DNA of 64,000 nucleotides from Pseudomonas capsici (GTDB taxonomy: Bacteria; Pseudomonadota; Gammaproteobacteria; Pseudomonadales; Pseudomonadaceae): the NCBI RefSeq assembly GCF_017165765.1, contig NZ_JAFGZD010000025.1:1-64000 (forward strand). Reading direction: 5' to 3'. The position numbers and the translations under genes are program-made. Each line of letters begins with the position of its first letter. Positions within the stretch are counted from its first letter, which is position 1. This document shows positions 11,483 through 20,513 of this stretch, piece by piece. The notes below the pieces were generated by a model. That model ran no database searches. It was given only the letters and a program-made list of their open reading frames with translations, and was not told the DNA's origin.

Positions 11483-12262
11483 TCAGCCCTGCAGTTGGCG
11501 CAGCCACGCCAGACCTTCACTGGTATCGCCCTTCGGACGATATTCGCAACCGATCCAGCCTTTATAGCCCAACTGGTCGATCACCTCGAACAGGTGCGCG
11601 TAGTTCAGCTCGCCCAGATCCGGTTCGTGGCGATCCGGCACGCCAGCGATCTGGATATGGCCAATGCCTGCAAAGTCACGACGCAGTTTGGCGGTCAGGT
11701 CGCCTTCGACGATCTGGCAGTGGTAGCAGTCGAACTGGACCTTGAGGTTGTCGGCACCCACCTGACGACAGATATCCTGTGCCTGATCCTGACGATTGAG
11801 GAAGAAGCCCGGCATGTCGCGGGTATTGATCGGCTCGATCAGCACGGTGATGCCGGCCGCCCTGGCCTGTTCAGCGGCAAACGCCAGGTTTTCCAGATAC
11901 ACCGCCTGATGGCGCTGACGCAGGTCTTCGCTGGGCAGCAGGCCTGCCATGACGTGAATCCGGTCATTGCCCAGTACCTGAGCGTATTCCAGCGCACGCT
12001 CGATGCCACTGCGAAATTCAGCTTCGCGGCCCGGCAGTGTGGCAATGCCTCGTTCACCGGCTGCCCAGTCTCCCGGTGGAGCATTGAACAGCGCCTGCAC
12101 CAGACCGTTGTCGCTCAGGCGTTGCTTGAGCTCCTGGGGGCTGTAGTCGTAGGGAAACAGATACTCGACCGCGCCGAAACCATCGGCAGCGGCTGCGGCG
12201 AAGCGCTCAAGAAAATCATGCTGGGGGTACAGCATGCTGAGGTTGGCGGCAAAACGAGGCAT
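11483..12262 (-). CDS. otnI: 2-oxo-tetronate isomerase OtnI (hydroxypyruvate isomerase family)
   Basis: A 259-residue TIM-barrel isomerase of the xylose isomerase-like / Hyi family. Visible metal-site segments are [43 protein letters not shown] and WIGCEYRP. In the operon for four-carbon sugar acids this protein isomerises 2-oxo-tetronate to 3-oxo-tetronate between the LtnD and OtnK steps. It is the last gene of the operon, 21 bases after the permease. On sequence alone hydroxypyruvate isomerase is the alternative; the neighbouring ltnD, otnK and otnC decide for OtnI. Confidence 0.88.
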   Translation of the reverse strand: MPRFAANLSMLYPQHDFLERFAAAAADGFGAVEYLFPYDYSPQELKQRLSDNGLVQALFNAPPGDWAAGERGIATLPGREAEFRSGIERALEYAQVLGNDRIHVMAGLLPSEDLRQRHQAVYLENLAFAAEQARAAGITVLIEPINTRDMPGFFLNRQDQAQDICRQVGADNLKVQFDCYHCQIVEGDLTAKLRRDFAGIGHIQIAGVPDRHEPDLGELNYAHLFEVIDQLGYKGWIGCEYRPKGDTSEGLAWLRQLQG

Positions 12263-12283
12263 GTTAACTCCAGTCTCTAAAGG

Positions 12284-13741
12284 TCAGACGAAGGGCCAGA
12301 GCAGCAGGGTCAGGACGAAGCCCAATGTACCCAGCAGCGTGACCAGTACGGTCCAGGTGCGCAAGCCGTCGGCGACGTTCAGGCCCGCCAGCTTGGTGAA
12401 CATCCAGTAACCCGCATCGTTGATGTGCGACATGGCCAGACCGCCACCGCCCATTGCCAGGCAGAGCAAGGCCAGATGGTTGGCGCTCAGATCCAGCGTG
12501 GCGATCAGCGGGCTGAGGATACCGGCGGTGGTGACCAGCGCCACAGTGGTGGAACCCTGGACGGCACGCAGCAGCATGGTCAGCAGGAAGCCCAGAGCCA
12601 GAACCGGCAGGCCGGTATTGCGCAAGGCTTCGGAAACCACCGCACCGATACCGGTATCGACCAGCACTTTACCGAACACGCCACCGGCACCGGCGATCAG
12701 GATCACCATGGCCACGCCCGGCAGTGCCGAGCCGATCACGTCAGACACCTGGGAACGGCTCCAGCCGCGACGTGTGCCCAGCAACCAGGCGCACAGCAGG
12801 GTATCGATCAGCAGCGCAACCAGTGGCGCACCGAGGACGGTCAGAATGCTGCGCAACGTGGACGTTGCGGGCAGCATGGTGGTGGCCAGTGTACCCAGCA
12901 GGATCAGCACGATAGGCAGCAGAATCAGCGCAATGATCAGCCCGAAACCCGGTGCAGGGGCTGGCGGCAGTTTGCTTGCCAGACTGCTGGCGCTTTCTTC
13001 GCCGCCCAGCGTCTTGGCCTGAGTCGTTTCGCGAACGGTGGAATAGTCGTTGCGCGCCCAGGCTTCCAGGTCTTCGTTGGTGACATGCGGACCGTAGACT
13101 TCGCTACGGATATCGTCGGTCATCGGATAGGTCTTGCGGGTCATGCGCCCGGCCACGAAGTAACCGATGATGCACAGCACCGCGACCATCGGAATACCCA
13201 GCATCAAGACACGACCCAGGTCTGCGCCCAACTGGCTGGCAGCGGCCACGGCGCCCGGATGCGGCGGCAGGAAGGCATGCACGGCCAGCAATGCGGCGCA
13301 CATCGGCAGGGCAAAGATCAGCAGCGGTTTGCGTGCGGCACGTGCCACGCCATAGGCCAGTGGCATGAGAATGATCACGCCGACTTCGAAGAACACCGGG
13401 ATACCGACCATGAAGCCCGCGACTGTCAGTGCCAGTGGCGTGCGCTTGTTACCGAAGCGGTCGATCAGCGTTCTGGCCAGTGCTTCTGCGCCTCCCGACA
13501 GCTCGATGATGCGCCCGATCATCGCGCCCAGGGCAATGATGATCGCGATGTGGCCAAGGGTCTTGCCCATGCCGCCTTCGATGGTTGCGACCAGATCGGC
13601 CGGTTTCACACCGGCCACCAGCGCCACGATGATGCTGACCAGCATCAGGGCCACGAAAGGCTGGAATTTGTATTTGAGAACCAGAAACAGCAGCAGTGCG
13701 ATACCTGCACCCGCAATAGCCATCAACATGAAAGGAGTCAT
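12284..13741 (-). CDS. GntP-family permease, probable threonate/tetronate importer
   Basis: A 485-residue integral membrane protein of the gluconate:H+ symporter (GntP) family with about 12 hydrophobic segments. Characteristic parts are IIIALGAMIGRIIELSGG, LPPHPGAVAAASQLGADLG, and the C-terminal VQGSTTVALVTTAG and SHINDAGYW. Family members import aldonate sugars; its place between otnC and otnI makes threonate or erythronate the likely substrate. The start at 13741 gives MTPFMLMAIAG with a GGGAG site; a further 15 codons upstream are possible. The 160-base gap after otnC shows no other gene. Confidence 0.88.
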   Translation of the reverse strand: MTPFMLMAIAGAGIALLLFLVLKYKFQPFVALMLVSIIVALVAGVKPADLVATIEGGMGKTLGHIAIIIALGAMIGRIIELSGGAEALARTLIDRFGNKRTPLALTVAGFMVGIPVFFEVGVIILMPLAYGVARAARKPLLIFALPMCAALLAVHAFLPPHPGAVAAASQLGADLGRVLMLGIPMVAVLCIIGYFVAGRMTRKTYPMTDDIRSEVYGPHVTNEDLEAWARNDYSTVRETTQAKTLGGEESASSLASKLPPAPAPGFGLIIALILLPIVLILLGTLATTMLPATSTLRSILTVLGAPLVALLIDTLLCAWLLGTRRGWSRSQVSDVIGSALPGVAMVILIAGAGGVFGKVLVDTGIGAVVSEALRNTGLPVLALGFLLTMLLRAVQGSTTVALVTTAGILSPLIATLDLSANHLALLCLAMGGGGLAMSHINDAGYWMFTKLAGLNVADGLRTWTVLVTLLGTLGFVLTLLLWPFV

Positions 13742-13902
13742 GCCTGTGCACTCCCGCAGAGGTTGAGCGAGACAAACGCTGAGCAATAGCTGACAAAAGC
13801 GAGATAGGGATGATTCATGCTCTTGAGTCCTGTTGTTATTGTGTGTGGTGATGCTGTCGTCGGTCGGGAGTCGCCAGGCAACTCCCGATCAATGCTTGCG
13901 AG

Positions 13903-14541
13903 TTACCACTTCGCGCCGAAGACCTGACGCAGCTCTTCAAGGGCTGCCGGGTCCAGTGGCGCAGGCTTGGGGTTGGTCATCAGCCACAGGCGAGCGGTTT
14001 CTTCGAGTTCTTCCAGGGCGTAGCAGGCTTTTGCGACCGAGCTTTCCCAGACCACCGGGCCCAGTCGCTCCAGCATCACGCCGCGCACACTGTTGGCCAG
14101 TTGTGCGACGCGTTCGGCGACTTTCGGTGAGCCCGGGCGTTCGTAGCCAATCAGCGGGATATGCCCGACTTTCATGACCTGATACGGCGTCAGTGGCGGC
14201 AGGATGTCGTCTTCTTTCCAGACGCCAGCCAGTGTCAGAGCAACCAGATGCGTCGAGTGGGTATGCACCACACCACCTACTTCCGGGTTGCGGTCATAGA
14301 CCTCGCGATGCAGGGCCAGGGTCTTGGACGGCTTGTTGCCGGACACCCATTCGCCCGCCAGATTGACCTTGGCGATATCCGCCGGGTCCAGACGGCCAAG
14401 GCAGGCATCGGTCGGGGTGATCAGCCAGCCGTCGTCGAGGCGGGCACTGATGTTGCCAGCGCTGCCTACCGTGTAGCCACGGCCATAAAGCAGCCTGCCG
14501 ACATCGCAGATTTCTTCGCGCAGGGCTTTTTCGCTACTCAT
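13903..14541 (-). CDS. otnC: 3-oxo-tetronate 4-phosphate decarboxylase OtnC
   Basis: A 212-residue class II aldolase-fold, Zn-dependent decarboxylase that converts 3-oxo-tetronate 4-phosphate to dihydroxyacetone phosphate and CO2. The metal motif is in VVHTHSTHLVAL and the SAGNISARL segment binds phosphate. The ATG overlaps the otnK stop codon by one base (TGATG), so translation of the two is coupled. The fold also includes fuculose-phosphate aldolases and ribulose-5-phosphate epimerases; the context makes OtnC the better call. Confidence 0.9.
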   Translation of the reverse strand: MSSEKALREEICDVGRLLYGRGYTVGSAGNISARLDDGWLITPTDACLGRLDPADIAKVNLAGEWVSGNKPSKTLALHREVYDRNPEVGGVVHTHSTHLVALTLAGVWKEDDILPPLTPYQVMKVGHIPLIGYERPGSPKVAERVAQLANSVRGVMLERLGPVVWESSVAKACYALEELEETARLWLMTNPKPAPLDPAALEELRQVFGAKW

Positions 14542-15830
14542 CAGGCTTCTCCCGCCAGTTGCTTGAGGGCTTTGGCGAAGAAGTCACGAGCACCGAAGTT
14601 ACCGGACTTGAGTGCCAGCGCCAGCGGTTGTGCGCCGCTGCTGACAGTCGCCGGAACGCCCGGATCGATCTGTGCGCCGATCTGCAGCAGTTGCACGCCA
14701 AGCGCCTGAACCACCGCCCCCGACGTTTCGCCACCGGCGACGACAAAGCGACGTACGCCCGATTCCAGCAAGCCTTTGGCGATCTGCCCCAGGGCCTCTT
14801 CGACCATGGCACCGGAGCGCTCTACACCCAGCTCCTTTTGCACGGCCTTGACTTCATCCGGCGTGCTGGTGGCGTAGATCAGCACGGTTTGCCCGGCATC
14901 GCGGGCGAAAGCCAGAGCCTGCTCGACCACCGGCTTGCCAGCCGCCAGATCAAGCGGATTGATGCGCAGGGCAGGGCGGTTGTGTTCCAGCCAGGCCGCG
15001 ACCTGACCGTTGGTGGCCACCGAAGCGCTGCCAGCCAGGACGACTTCGCCACCGCTGACGGCGGTTTGCTTTGCCGCATCGATATCGCGCAGTTTGCCTG
15101 CCTTGCGGAAGTTGCCCGGCAGGCCCAGCGCCAGACCCGAACCACCGGTCAGCAGCGGCAGATCGGCACAGGCTTCGCCCAGCACATAGAGATCGGCATC
15201 GGACACGGCATCGGCAATGGCCATGCCCACGCCTTCGGCGCGCAGCTCGGCGATTCTGCTGCGCACGGCTTCCACGCCTTTGGCGACGGTGTCGTAGCGC
15301 AACAGGCCGACTTTCTTGCGGGTCTGCTCCTGCAGGACGCGCACCAGATTCGCATCGGTCATTGGCGTCAGCGGGTGGTTCTGCATGCCGGATTCGTTGA
15401 GCAACTGGTCCTGAACGAACAGATGGCCACGGAAGATCGTGCGACCGTTTTCCGGGAAGGCCGGGCAGGCCAGAGTGAAGCCGCTGCCGAGTTTTTCCAG
15501 CAGGGCTTCGCTGACCTGGCCGATGTTGCCGGCGGCAGTCGAGTCGAAGGTCGAGCAGTATTTGAAGAAGATCTGCTCACAGCCGCGTTCGCGCAGCCAC
15601 TCCAGTGCAGCCAGGGATTCATCGATGGCTTCGGCGGTTGGCGTGGTGCGTGACTTGAGGGCGATCACGATGGCGTCGGCATCAAGACCGGCCGCCATTT
15701 CGGCGCTCGGGATGCCGATGCTTTGTACGGTACGCATGCCGCCGCGCACCAGCATGTTGGCCAGGTCGGTGGCGCCGGTGAAGTCATCGGCGATGCAGCC
15801 GAGCAACGGGCGAGAGGAAGTCGAAGTCAT
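14541..15830 (-). CDS. otnK: 3-oxo-tetronate kinase OtnK
   Basis: A 429-residue kinase of the former DUF1537 family that phosphorylates 3-oxo-tetronate at C4. The N-terminal substrate-binding domain starts LGCIADDFTGATDLA, with FKYCSTFDSTAAGNIG near residue 95, and the C-terminal ATP-binding domain contains RFVVAGGETSGAVVQAL. Length and motifs match the family without gaps. It lies between ltnD (10-base gap) and otnC (one-base overlap), giving the full route from threonate to dihydroxyacetone phosphate. Confidence 0.92.
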   Translation of the reverse strand: MTSTSSRPLLGCIADDFTGATDLANMLVRGGMRTVQSIGIPSAEMAAGLDADAIVIALKSRTTPTAEAIDESLAALEWLRERGCEQIFFKYCSTFDSTAAGNIGQVSEALLEKLGSGFTLACPAFPENGRTIFRGHLFVQDQLLNESGMQNHPLTPMTDANLVRVLQEQTRKKVGLLRYDTVAKGVEAVRSRIAELRAEGVGMAIADAVSDADLYVLGEACADLPLLTGGSGLALGLPGNFRKAGKLRDIDAAKQTAVSGGEVVLAGSASVATNGQVAAWLEHNRPALRINPLDLAAGKPVVEQALAFARDAGQTVLIYATSTPDEVKAVQKELGVERSGAMVEEALGQIAKGLLESGVRRFVVAGGETSGAVVQALGVQLLQIGAQIDPGVPATVSSGAQPLALALKSGNFGARDFFAKALKQLAGEA

Positions 15831-15840
15831 GGTGCGTTCC

Positions 15841-16746
15841 TCAGGCTTGTTCCGGTTTGGCTTTGGGCAGTTCGATACCCGGGAAAATCTTGATCACCGC
15901 CGAGTCGTCCTCGCGACCGAAACCGGCGCTGGAAGCCTGCATGAACATCTGATGCGCGGTGGCCGACAGCGGCAGCGGGAATTTGCTGGTGCGAGCGGTA
16001 TCCAGCACCAGGCCCAGATCCTTGACGAAAATGTCCACGGCCGAGAGCGGGGTGTAATCCGCGTTGAGGATGTGCGGCACTCGGTTCTCGAACATCCACG
16101 AGTTACCGGCGCTGTTGGTGATCACTTCGTACAGGGCGTCGGCATCGACACCTTCGCGCAGACCCAGAGCCATGGCTTCGGCACTTGCCGCGATATGCAC
16201 GCCGGCCAGCAGCTGGTTGATGATTTTGACTTTCGAGCCCAGGCCATGAACGTCGCCCAGACGATAGACCTTGCCGGCCATGCCGTTGAGCACGGCTTCT
16301 GCCTTGGCATAGGACTCGGCAGGGCCGGAAGTCATCATGGTCATCTGACCCGCCGCGGCCTTGGCTGCGCCGCCGGAGATCGGTGCGTCGAGGTACAGCA
16401 GGCCTTGATCGACCAGACGCTGGCCCAGTTCGACTGCGAAGGTTGGAGCGACGGTGGCACAGCCGATGACCAGACTGCCGGGACGCAGTGCGCCGATGGC
16501 ACCGTTCTCGCCAAAAAGGACCGTTTCAGTCTGCTCGGCGTTGACGACGACGGTGATGATCACGTCGCAGGCGGCCGCCATGCTGGCTGGCGAGTCACAG
16601 GCAACACCGCCTTCCTGGGCGAACGCTTCGGTCACGCTGGTGCGTACATCGCAGGCATGCACATTGAAGCCATTGCGCAGCAGCGAACGGGCAATGCCCA
16701 GACCCATGGCACCCAGGCCGATAACGCCAACATTCTTCGTAGTCAT
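15841..16746 (-). CDS. ltnD: L-threonate dehydrogenase LtnD
   Basis: A 301-residue NAD-dependent beta-hydroxyacid dehydrogenase. The Rossmann motif VIGLGAMGLGIARSL starts at residue 8, the substrate motif DAPISGGAAKAAAGQMTMM lies at about 120, and the catalytic Lys is in KVKIINQLLAGVH near 170. In this operon type it oxidises L-threonate to 2-oxo-tetronate; tartronate semialdehyde reductase is the family alternative. It is the first gene of the operon and has an AT-rich promoter region with a palindromic operator candidate upstream. Confidence 0.88.
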   Translation of the reverse strand: MTTKNVGVIGLGAMGLGIARSLLRNGFNVHACDVRTSVTEAFAQEGGVACDSPASMAAACDVIITVVVNAEQTETVLFGENGAIGALRPGSLVIGCATVAPTFAVELGQRLVDQGLLYLDAPISGGAAKAAAGQMTMMTSGPAESYAKAEAVLNGMAGKVYRLGDVHGLGSKVKIINQLLAGVHIAASAEAMALGLREGVDADALYEVITNSAGNSWMFENRVPHILNADYTPLSAVDIFVKDLGLVLDTARTSKFPLPLSATAHQMFMQASSAGFGREDDSAVIKIFPGIELPKAKPEQA

Positions 16747-16842
16747 GAAGTCATCCTCAAGTCAGTGCCGATGCCTGTGGAGCCGGCAAACGGGCGATAT
16801 TGTTCTGATCTGTGAATCCGATAGTGAATCAGTGAGTTGATA

Positions 16843-16879
16843 ATGTGAAGTATTTTTTATTTTTAACAAAAGTTCACAT
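16843..16879. promoter_or_regulatory. Palindromic operator candidate upstream of the threonate operon
   Basis: ATGTGAA at 16843-16849 is mirrored by TTCACAT at 16873-16879 across 23 very AT-rich bases, about 100 bases upstream of ltnD. Further half-site-like words TGTGAATC and AGTGAATC occur at 16811 and 16823. No regulator gene is adjacent, so the binding protein is unknown. Confidence 0.45.
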
Positions 16880-16892
16880 AGAAAAAGCAAGC

Positions 16893-16948
16893 GCGACCAA
16901 GGCCCCTGCCACACAGAATATTATTGGTGGGAGAGGCCTTGGCCGTGA
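16893..16948. repeat. REP-type inverted repeat
   Basis: CGACCAAGGCCCCTGCCAC is mirrored by GTGGGAGAGGCCTTGG after a 16-base AT-rich spacer. It has the GTGGGAG core seen at 961-1022 but a different arm sequence. It separates ltnD from the exonuclease gene. Confidence 0.65.
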
Positions 16949-16990
16949 CGGCAGTAGTGAATGCCAGGAAGGAAGGGGGAATGCGAGGAA

Positions 16991-17704
16991 TTAAAACGAG
17001 TGGTTCTGCTGGCGTCTGCGCCATTGTCCAAGAGACTCTTCCAGCCGTGCGGGACTGTCGATGCCCTGGCGGCGGGCATGGCTGAACAGGATCAAGGCCA
17101 GTTCGGACGTGACCAGTGCATCGGCGCTGGCATGGTGGCGCTCTTCGGCGTGCAGGCCGAAAAAGTTCGTCCAGTCGTCCAGCCCGGCCTGACGCAAATT
17201 GGCGTTGGGGCAGAGCATCGGGGCGATTTCAGCCACATCGAAGAACGGATGCTGCAAGCGATAATCCAGGCTGTCCTTCAGCGCGCGAGACAGCATGTGC
17301 TGGTCGAATGGTGCATGGAACGCCAACACCGGACTTGAGCCCGTGAACTCCAGAAAGTCCAGAAAAGCCTCCACCGGCTCGCTACCGGCAGCGATGGTGC
17401 TGGGTGCCAGGCCATGAATCAGAACCGCCGGGCTGACCTTGTGATCGACGCGCAGAATCGTGCGCTCGAACTGCTGGCCCAGATCGATGGCACCGTCTTC
17501 GATGACCACGGCACCGATGGACAGAACCTGATCACGGTTCATGTTCAGGCCGCTGGTTTCCAGATCCAGCACGACCCAGCGCTGCTTGCGCAACGACTGC
17601 TCGCTCAGTGGCGCGAAGGGTGGCAGTTGTGCCAGACGCTGCAGGTGCAGGCTATCAAGTGGTGTCTTTTTCGGGCGTGGTCGCAGCCACTCGAACAGAT
17701 TCAT
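16991..17704 (-). CDS. 3'-5' exonuclease, DnaQ/epsilon family
   Basis: A 237-residue DEDDh exonuclease. Exo I is VVLDLETSG (D47, E49), Exo II is in LAFHAPFDQH with its Asp, and Exo III is the HHASADA segment with His and Asp, so the active site is complete. About 40 residues precede the fold and are basic (LRPRPKKTP). The start codon overlaps the stop of the upstream cNMP/CBS/DUF294 gene by four bases (ATGA), showing a tight pair. This pairing recurs in gamma-proteobacteria, often near acetate-use genes; the joint role is not established. It is not the replicative epsilon subunit DnaQ, which has a different neighbourhood and C-terminus. Confidence 0.85.
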   Translation of the reverse strand: MNLFEWLRPRPKKTPLDSLHLQRLAQLPPFAPLSEQSLRKQRWVVLDLETSGLNMNRDQVLSIGAVVIEDGAIDLGQQFERTILRVDHKVSPAVLIHGLAPSTIAAGSEPVEAFLDFLEFTGSSPVLAFHAPFDQHMLSRALKDSLDYRLQHPFFDVAEIAPMLCPNANLRQAGLDDWTNFFGLHAEERHHASADALVTSELALILFSHARRQGIDSPARLEESLGQWRRRQQNHSF

Positions 17705-19635
17705 AGTTGGTAACGCATGGTCAGGCTGGTTTGCAGGCGCTGTGCCTGGCGAAACGATTCGCGCAGGATTCGGCGGTCCAGGTGGTTGAGTGTGTCCGGA
17801 TCGATGCGATTGGAGTAGGGCAGATTTTGACGGCTTTGCAGTTGATGCTGCAGCATGCGGGTCTGCTGGATGAAGTGGTAAGCCTCTTCATAGGCGGCTC
17901 CGTCCAGCGGGTCGATGACCTCGCGTTCCACCAGTTGTCGCAGTCGTTCCAGGGTGTTGTTGGCACCGATACCGTTGGCCAGGGCGAGCAAGCGTGCACC
18001 ATCGACAAACGGCGTGAGGCCTTCGGTTTTCAGATCCAGTGTGTCCTTGTCGCTGCCCTTGCGCGCCAGCACGAAATCCTTGAAGCGTCCGACCGGTGGG
18101 CGCTGCCGCAGAGCGTTGTCGGCCATCATGCGTTGGAACAGGCGATTGTCTGCCACCTGATCGAGAATGCCGCGGCGTAATTGCTCGCACCCGGTTTCGT
18201 CGCCCCAGACCACTCGCAGGTCAAAGTAGATGCTCGATGCCAGCAGGTTCTCGGGCGTGGCCTCGCGAACGAAGGCCGAGAAGCGTCTGGACCATTCGCT
18301 GCGGGACAGGCACAGGTCGGGATTGCTGGCCATGATATTGCCTTTGCACAGGCTGAAACCGCACTGGGCAAGGCTCTGATTGATGCGTTCGGCGATGGGC
18401 AGCAGCAGCGTGCGTATTTCCGCTGCCTGCACGGCATCGCTGGCTTCGAACAGGATGCCGTTGTCCTGATCGGTGTGCAGCGTCTGCTCGCGCCGTCCTT
18501 CACTGCCGAAACACAGCCAGCTGAAGGGCACGCCGGGGTCGCCTTTTTCTTCCAGGGTCAATTCGATGACCCGGCAGACGGTGTGGTCGTTGAGCAGGGT
18601 AATGATCTGGGTGATCTGGGTCGAAGAGGCACCGTGGGCCAGCATGCGGTCGACCAGTTGCACAATATCGCCGCGCAGATTGGTCAGTGATTCGATACGC
18701 GGTGCATTGCGAATGGTGCGGGCCAGGTGCACCAGATCCACACGCTGCAGGGAAAACAGATCGCGCTCCGATACCACGCCGCACAGGCGTCCGTTCTTGA
18801 CCAGACAGACATGGGCAATATGGCGGCCGGTCATGGCGATGGCGGCATCGAAGGCGCTGGCGTCCGGGCTCAGGTGAAAGGGTGCCGGGCTCATGGTGTG
18901 CCTGATGGGCTGGCTGAAGTCGGCATTCACGTCGGCAACCGCCTCGCGCAAGTCCCGCAGCGTGAAGATTCCCAGGGGCGCCTGCTGCTCATCGACAATC
19001 ACGATGCTGCCCACTTGCTGCTCATGCATCATCCTGACGGCTTCGCGCATCGGCGTTTCGGGGTCGCACATCACTGGATGGCGCATGGCCAGTTCGCCGA
19101 GGCGGGTATTCAGCGAGTATTGAGTACCCAGGGTTTCCACGGCGCGTTGCTGGACTTGATGATTGACCTGATCCAGCAGACTGCTGACGCCGCGCAAGGC
19201 GAAGTCCCGGAAGGTGGTGGACAATGCAAACAGCTTGATGAACGCCTGTTTGTTCAGTTGCAGACAAAAAGTATCTTCGGCTGCCAGATGTTCGGTACGT
19301 GTTGCCCGTTCGCCCAGCAGGGCTGCCAGCGGGAAGCATTCACCGGTGGTGATTTCAAAGGTGGTTTCGGTGCCGCCTTTTGCCGAATGTGGTCGTTCCC
19401 CTACCACTCGGCCTTGCTTAACGATATAAAAGTGCTCTACTGGACCATCGGCTGGCTTGATGATGCTCTCGTCGCAGGCGTAAAAACGGAGCTGACATTG
19501 CTCGACCAGGTACGCAAGGTGTGCGTTTTCCATCTGGTTGAACGGCGGAAATCTTTGCAGGAACTGCATGGTGCCGTGGATGTTCTGCAACACCGCTGTT
19601 TTGCCTGCCTGGGTGAAAGCGTCGGCTTTGCTCAT
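17701..19635 (-). CDS. Cyclic-nucleotide-binding / CBS / DUF294 nucleotidyltransferase-like protein
   Basis: A 644-residue regulatory protein with four regions in order: a cNMP-binding-like barrel (about 20-140), two CBS repeats (about 165-300, e.g. MREAVRMMHEQQVGSIVIVD), a GlnD-like nucleotidyltransferase domain (about 320-470; GSEGRREQTLHTDQDNGIL carries the GS...DxD signature), and the C-terminal DUF294 helical domain. Such proteins are thought to sense a nucleotide and modify or bind a partner; none is proven here. It is translationally coupled to the downstream exonuclease and divergent from a response-regulator gene. Confidence 0.85.
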   Translation of the reverse strand: MSKADAFTQAGKTAVLQNIHGTMQFLQRFPPFNQMENAHLAYLVEQCQLRFYACDESIIKPADGPVEHFYIVKQGRVVGERPHSAKGGTETTFEITTGECFPLAALLGERATRTEHLAAEDTFCLQLNKQAFIKLFALSTTFRDFALRGVSSLLDQVNHQVQQRAVETLGTQYSLNTRLGELAMRHPVMCDPETPMREAVRMMHEQQVGSIVIVDEQQAPLGIFTLRDLREAVADVNADFSQPIRHTMSPAPFHLSPDASAFDAAIAMTGRHIAHVCLVKNGRLCGVVSERDLFSLQRVDLVHLARTIRNAPRIESLTNLRGDIVQLVDRMLAHGASSTQITQIITLLNDHTVCRVIELTLEEKGDPGVPFSWLCFGSEGRREQTLHTDQDNGILFEASDAVQAAEIRTLLLPIAERINQSLAQCGFSLCKGNIMASNPDLCLSRSEWSRRFSAFVREATPENLLASSIYFDLRVVWGDETGCEQLRRGILDQVADNRLFQRMMADNALRQRPPVGRFKDFVLARKGSDKDTLDLKTEGLTPFVDGARLLALANGIGANNTLERLRQLVEREVIDPLDGAAYEEAYHFIQQTRMLQHQLQSRQNLPYSNRIDPDTLNHLDRRILRESFRQAQRLQTSLTMRYQL

Positions 19636-19869
19636 GACCTGTACCGCGTTTTTTGTTATTGGTTGTCATGGTCGACCGCTTCCGGCGCAGTGCCCATTGG
19701 ACGTAAGTCTTACGCTGATGGATAGTGCCCCGATATGCATGTTCCTGTAGAACTGTTTTGACGAACGCATGGGATCGCGCTCGAATACCCGGCTGGGAGG
19801 CCCGTAAAGTGCGCTGCAGGTTCAACCTGATCTGCTGTAGGAATTAGTCCAGGGAATGATGAGACGGTA

Positions 19870-20316
19870 ATGAGTGACCACGACATCTTGAGCGATGAAG
19901 AGCGCGACGCCCTTACAGAGGTCATGCTCCAGTCCAATCGTGACTTGCCGCAACGTGTCCTGATCGTCGATGACGACAGCGATGCCCGTGAGTTGCTGGC
20001 CGAAATTCTTAGTCTCAATGACATCAGTTGCCTGACGGCCGGTGGTGGCAACAGCGCCATGGAACTGCTGGAAACCCGTCAGTCCATAGGCCTGCTGATC
20101 ACCGATCTGCGCATGGCGCCTTGCGACGGACTGGACCTCATTCGGCGGGTCCGCGACTCCGAGCGCGCCGCCATGCCGATCATCATCGTTTCAGGTGACG
20201 CCAACGTGCGAGATGCCATCGATGCCATGCATTTGAGTGTCGTGGACTTCCTGCTCAAGCCGCTCAATACCAAGCAGCTTGTGAGGCTGGTGAAGCGTGA
20301 ATTGGGGATGGTCTGA
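19870..20316 (+). CDS. Stand-alone response regulator receiver protein
   Basis: A 148-residue single REC domain with a 28-residue N-terminal extension. The acidic pair is in VLIVDDDSDA, the phospho-acceptor is D79 in LLITDLRM, the Thr/Ser switch is in IIIVSGD and the conserved Lys in FLLKPLN. There is no output domain, so it acts by protein contact or as a phosphate sink. No histidine kinase is adjacent. It is divergent from the cNMP/CBS/DUF294 gene with 234 bases between, which hold both promoters. Confidence 0.85.
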   Translation: MSDHDILSDEERDALTEVMLQSNRDLPQRVLIVDDDSDARELLAEILSLNDISCLTAGGGNSAMELLETRQSIGLLITDLRMAPCDGLDLIRRVRDSERAAMPIIIVSGDANVRDAIDAMHLSVVDFLLKPLNTKQLVRLVKRELGMV

Positions 20317-20360
20317 GCCTGAAGTTGCTCTCAGTGCGCGCAGGAGAGGTATGGGTAATT

Positions 20361-20507
20361 GAGCTGCAAGCTCTGAGCTTCAAGCTGCAAGAAAAGCGGG
20401 CGGTGTATGCGCTGTGCTTTTGACTTGCCGCTTCTTGTAGCTTGAGGCTTTCAGCTTTCGCGAATGAATTCGCGCCTGCCGCGTGCTGGCGCGAATTCAG
20501 TCGCGAA
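20361..20507. repeat. Cluster of intergenic repeats downstream of glcB
   Basis: GAGCTTCAAGCTGCAAG near 20375 and the complementary TTGCCGCTTCTTGTAGCTTGAGGC near 20425 form the same inverted family as at 9.16-9.33 kb. They are followed by GCGAATGAATTCGCGCC...GGCGCGAATTCAGTCGCG, the REP family seen again at 47.09 and 54.65 kb. Two repeat families sit side by side. Confidence 0.6.
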
Positions 20508-20513
20508 ACCCCA

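Noticed and set aside
12425-13789. 454-residue plus-strand frame opposite the GntP permease
   Set aside because: Its His/Gln-rich composition is what the complement of a membrane gene gives; the minus-strand permease is clear.
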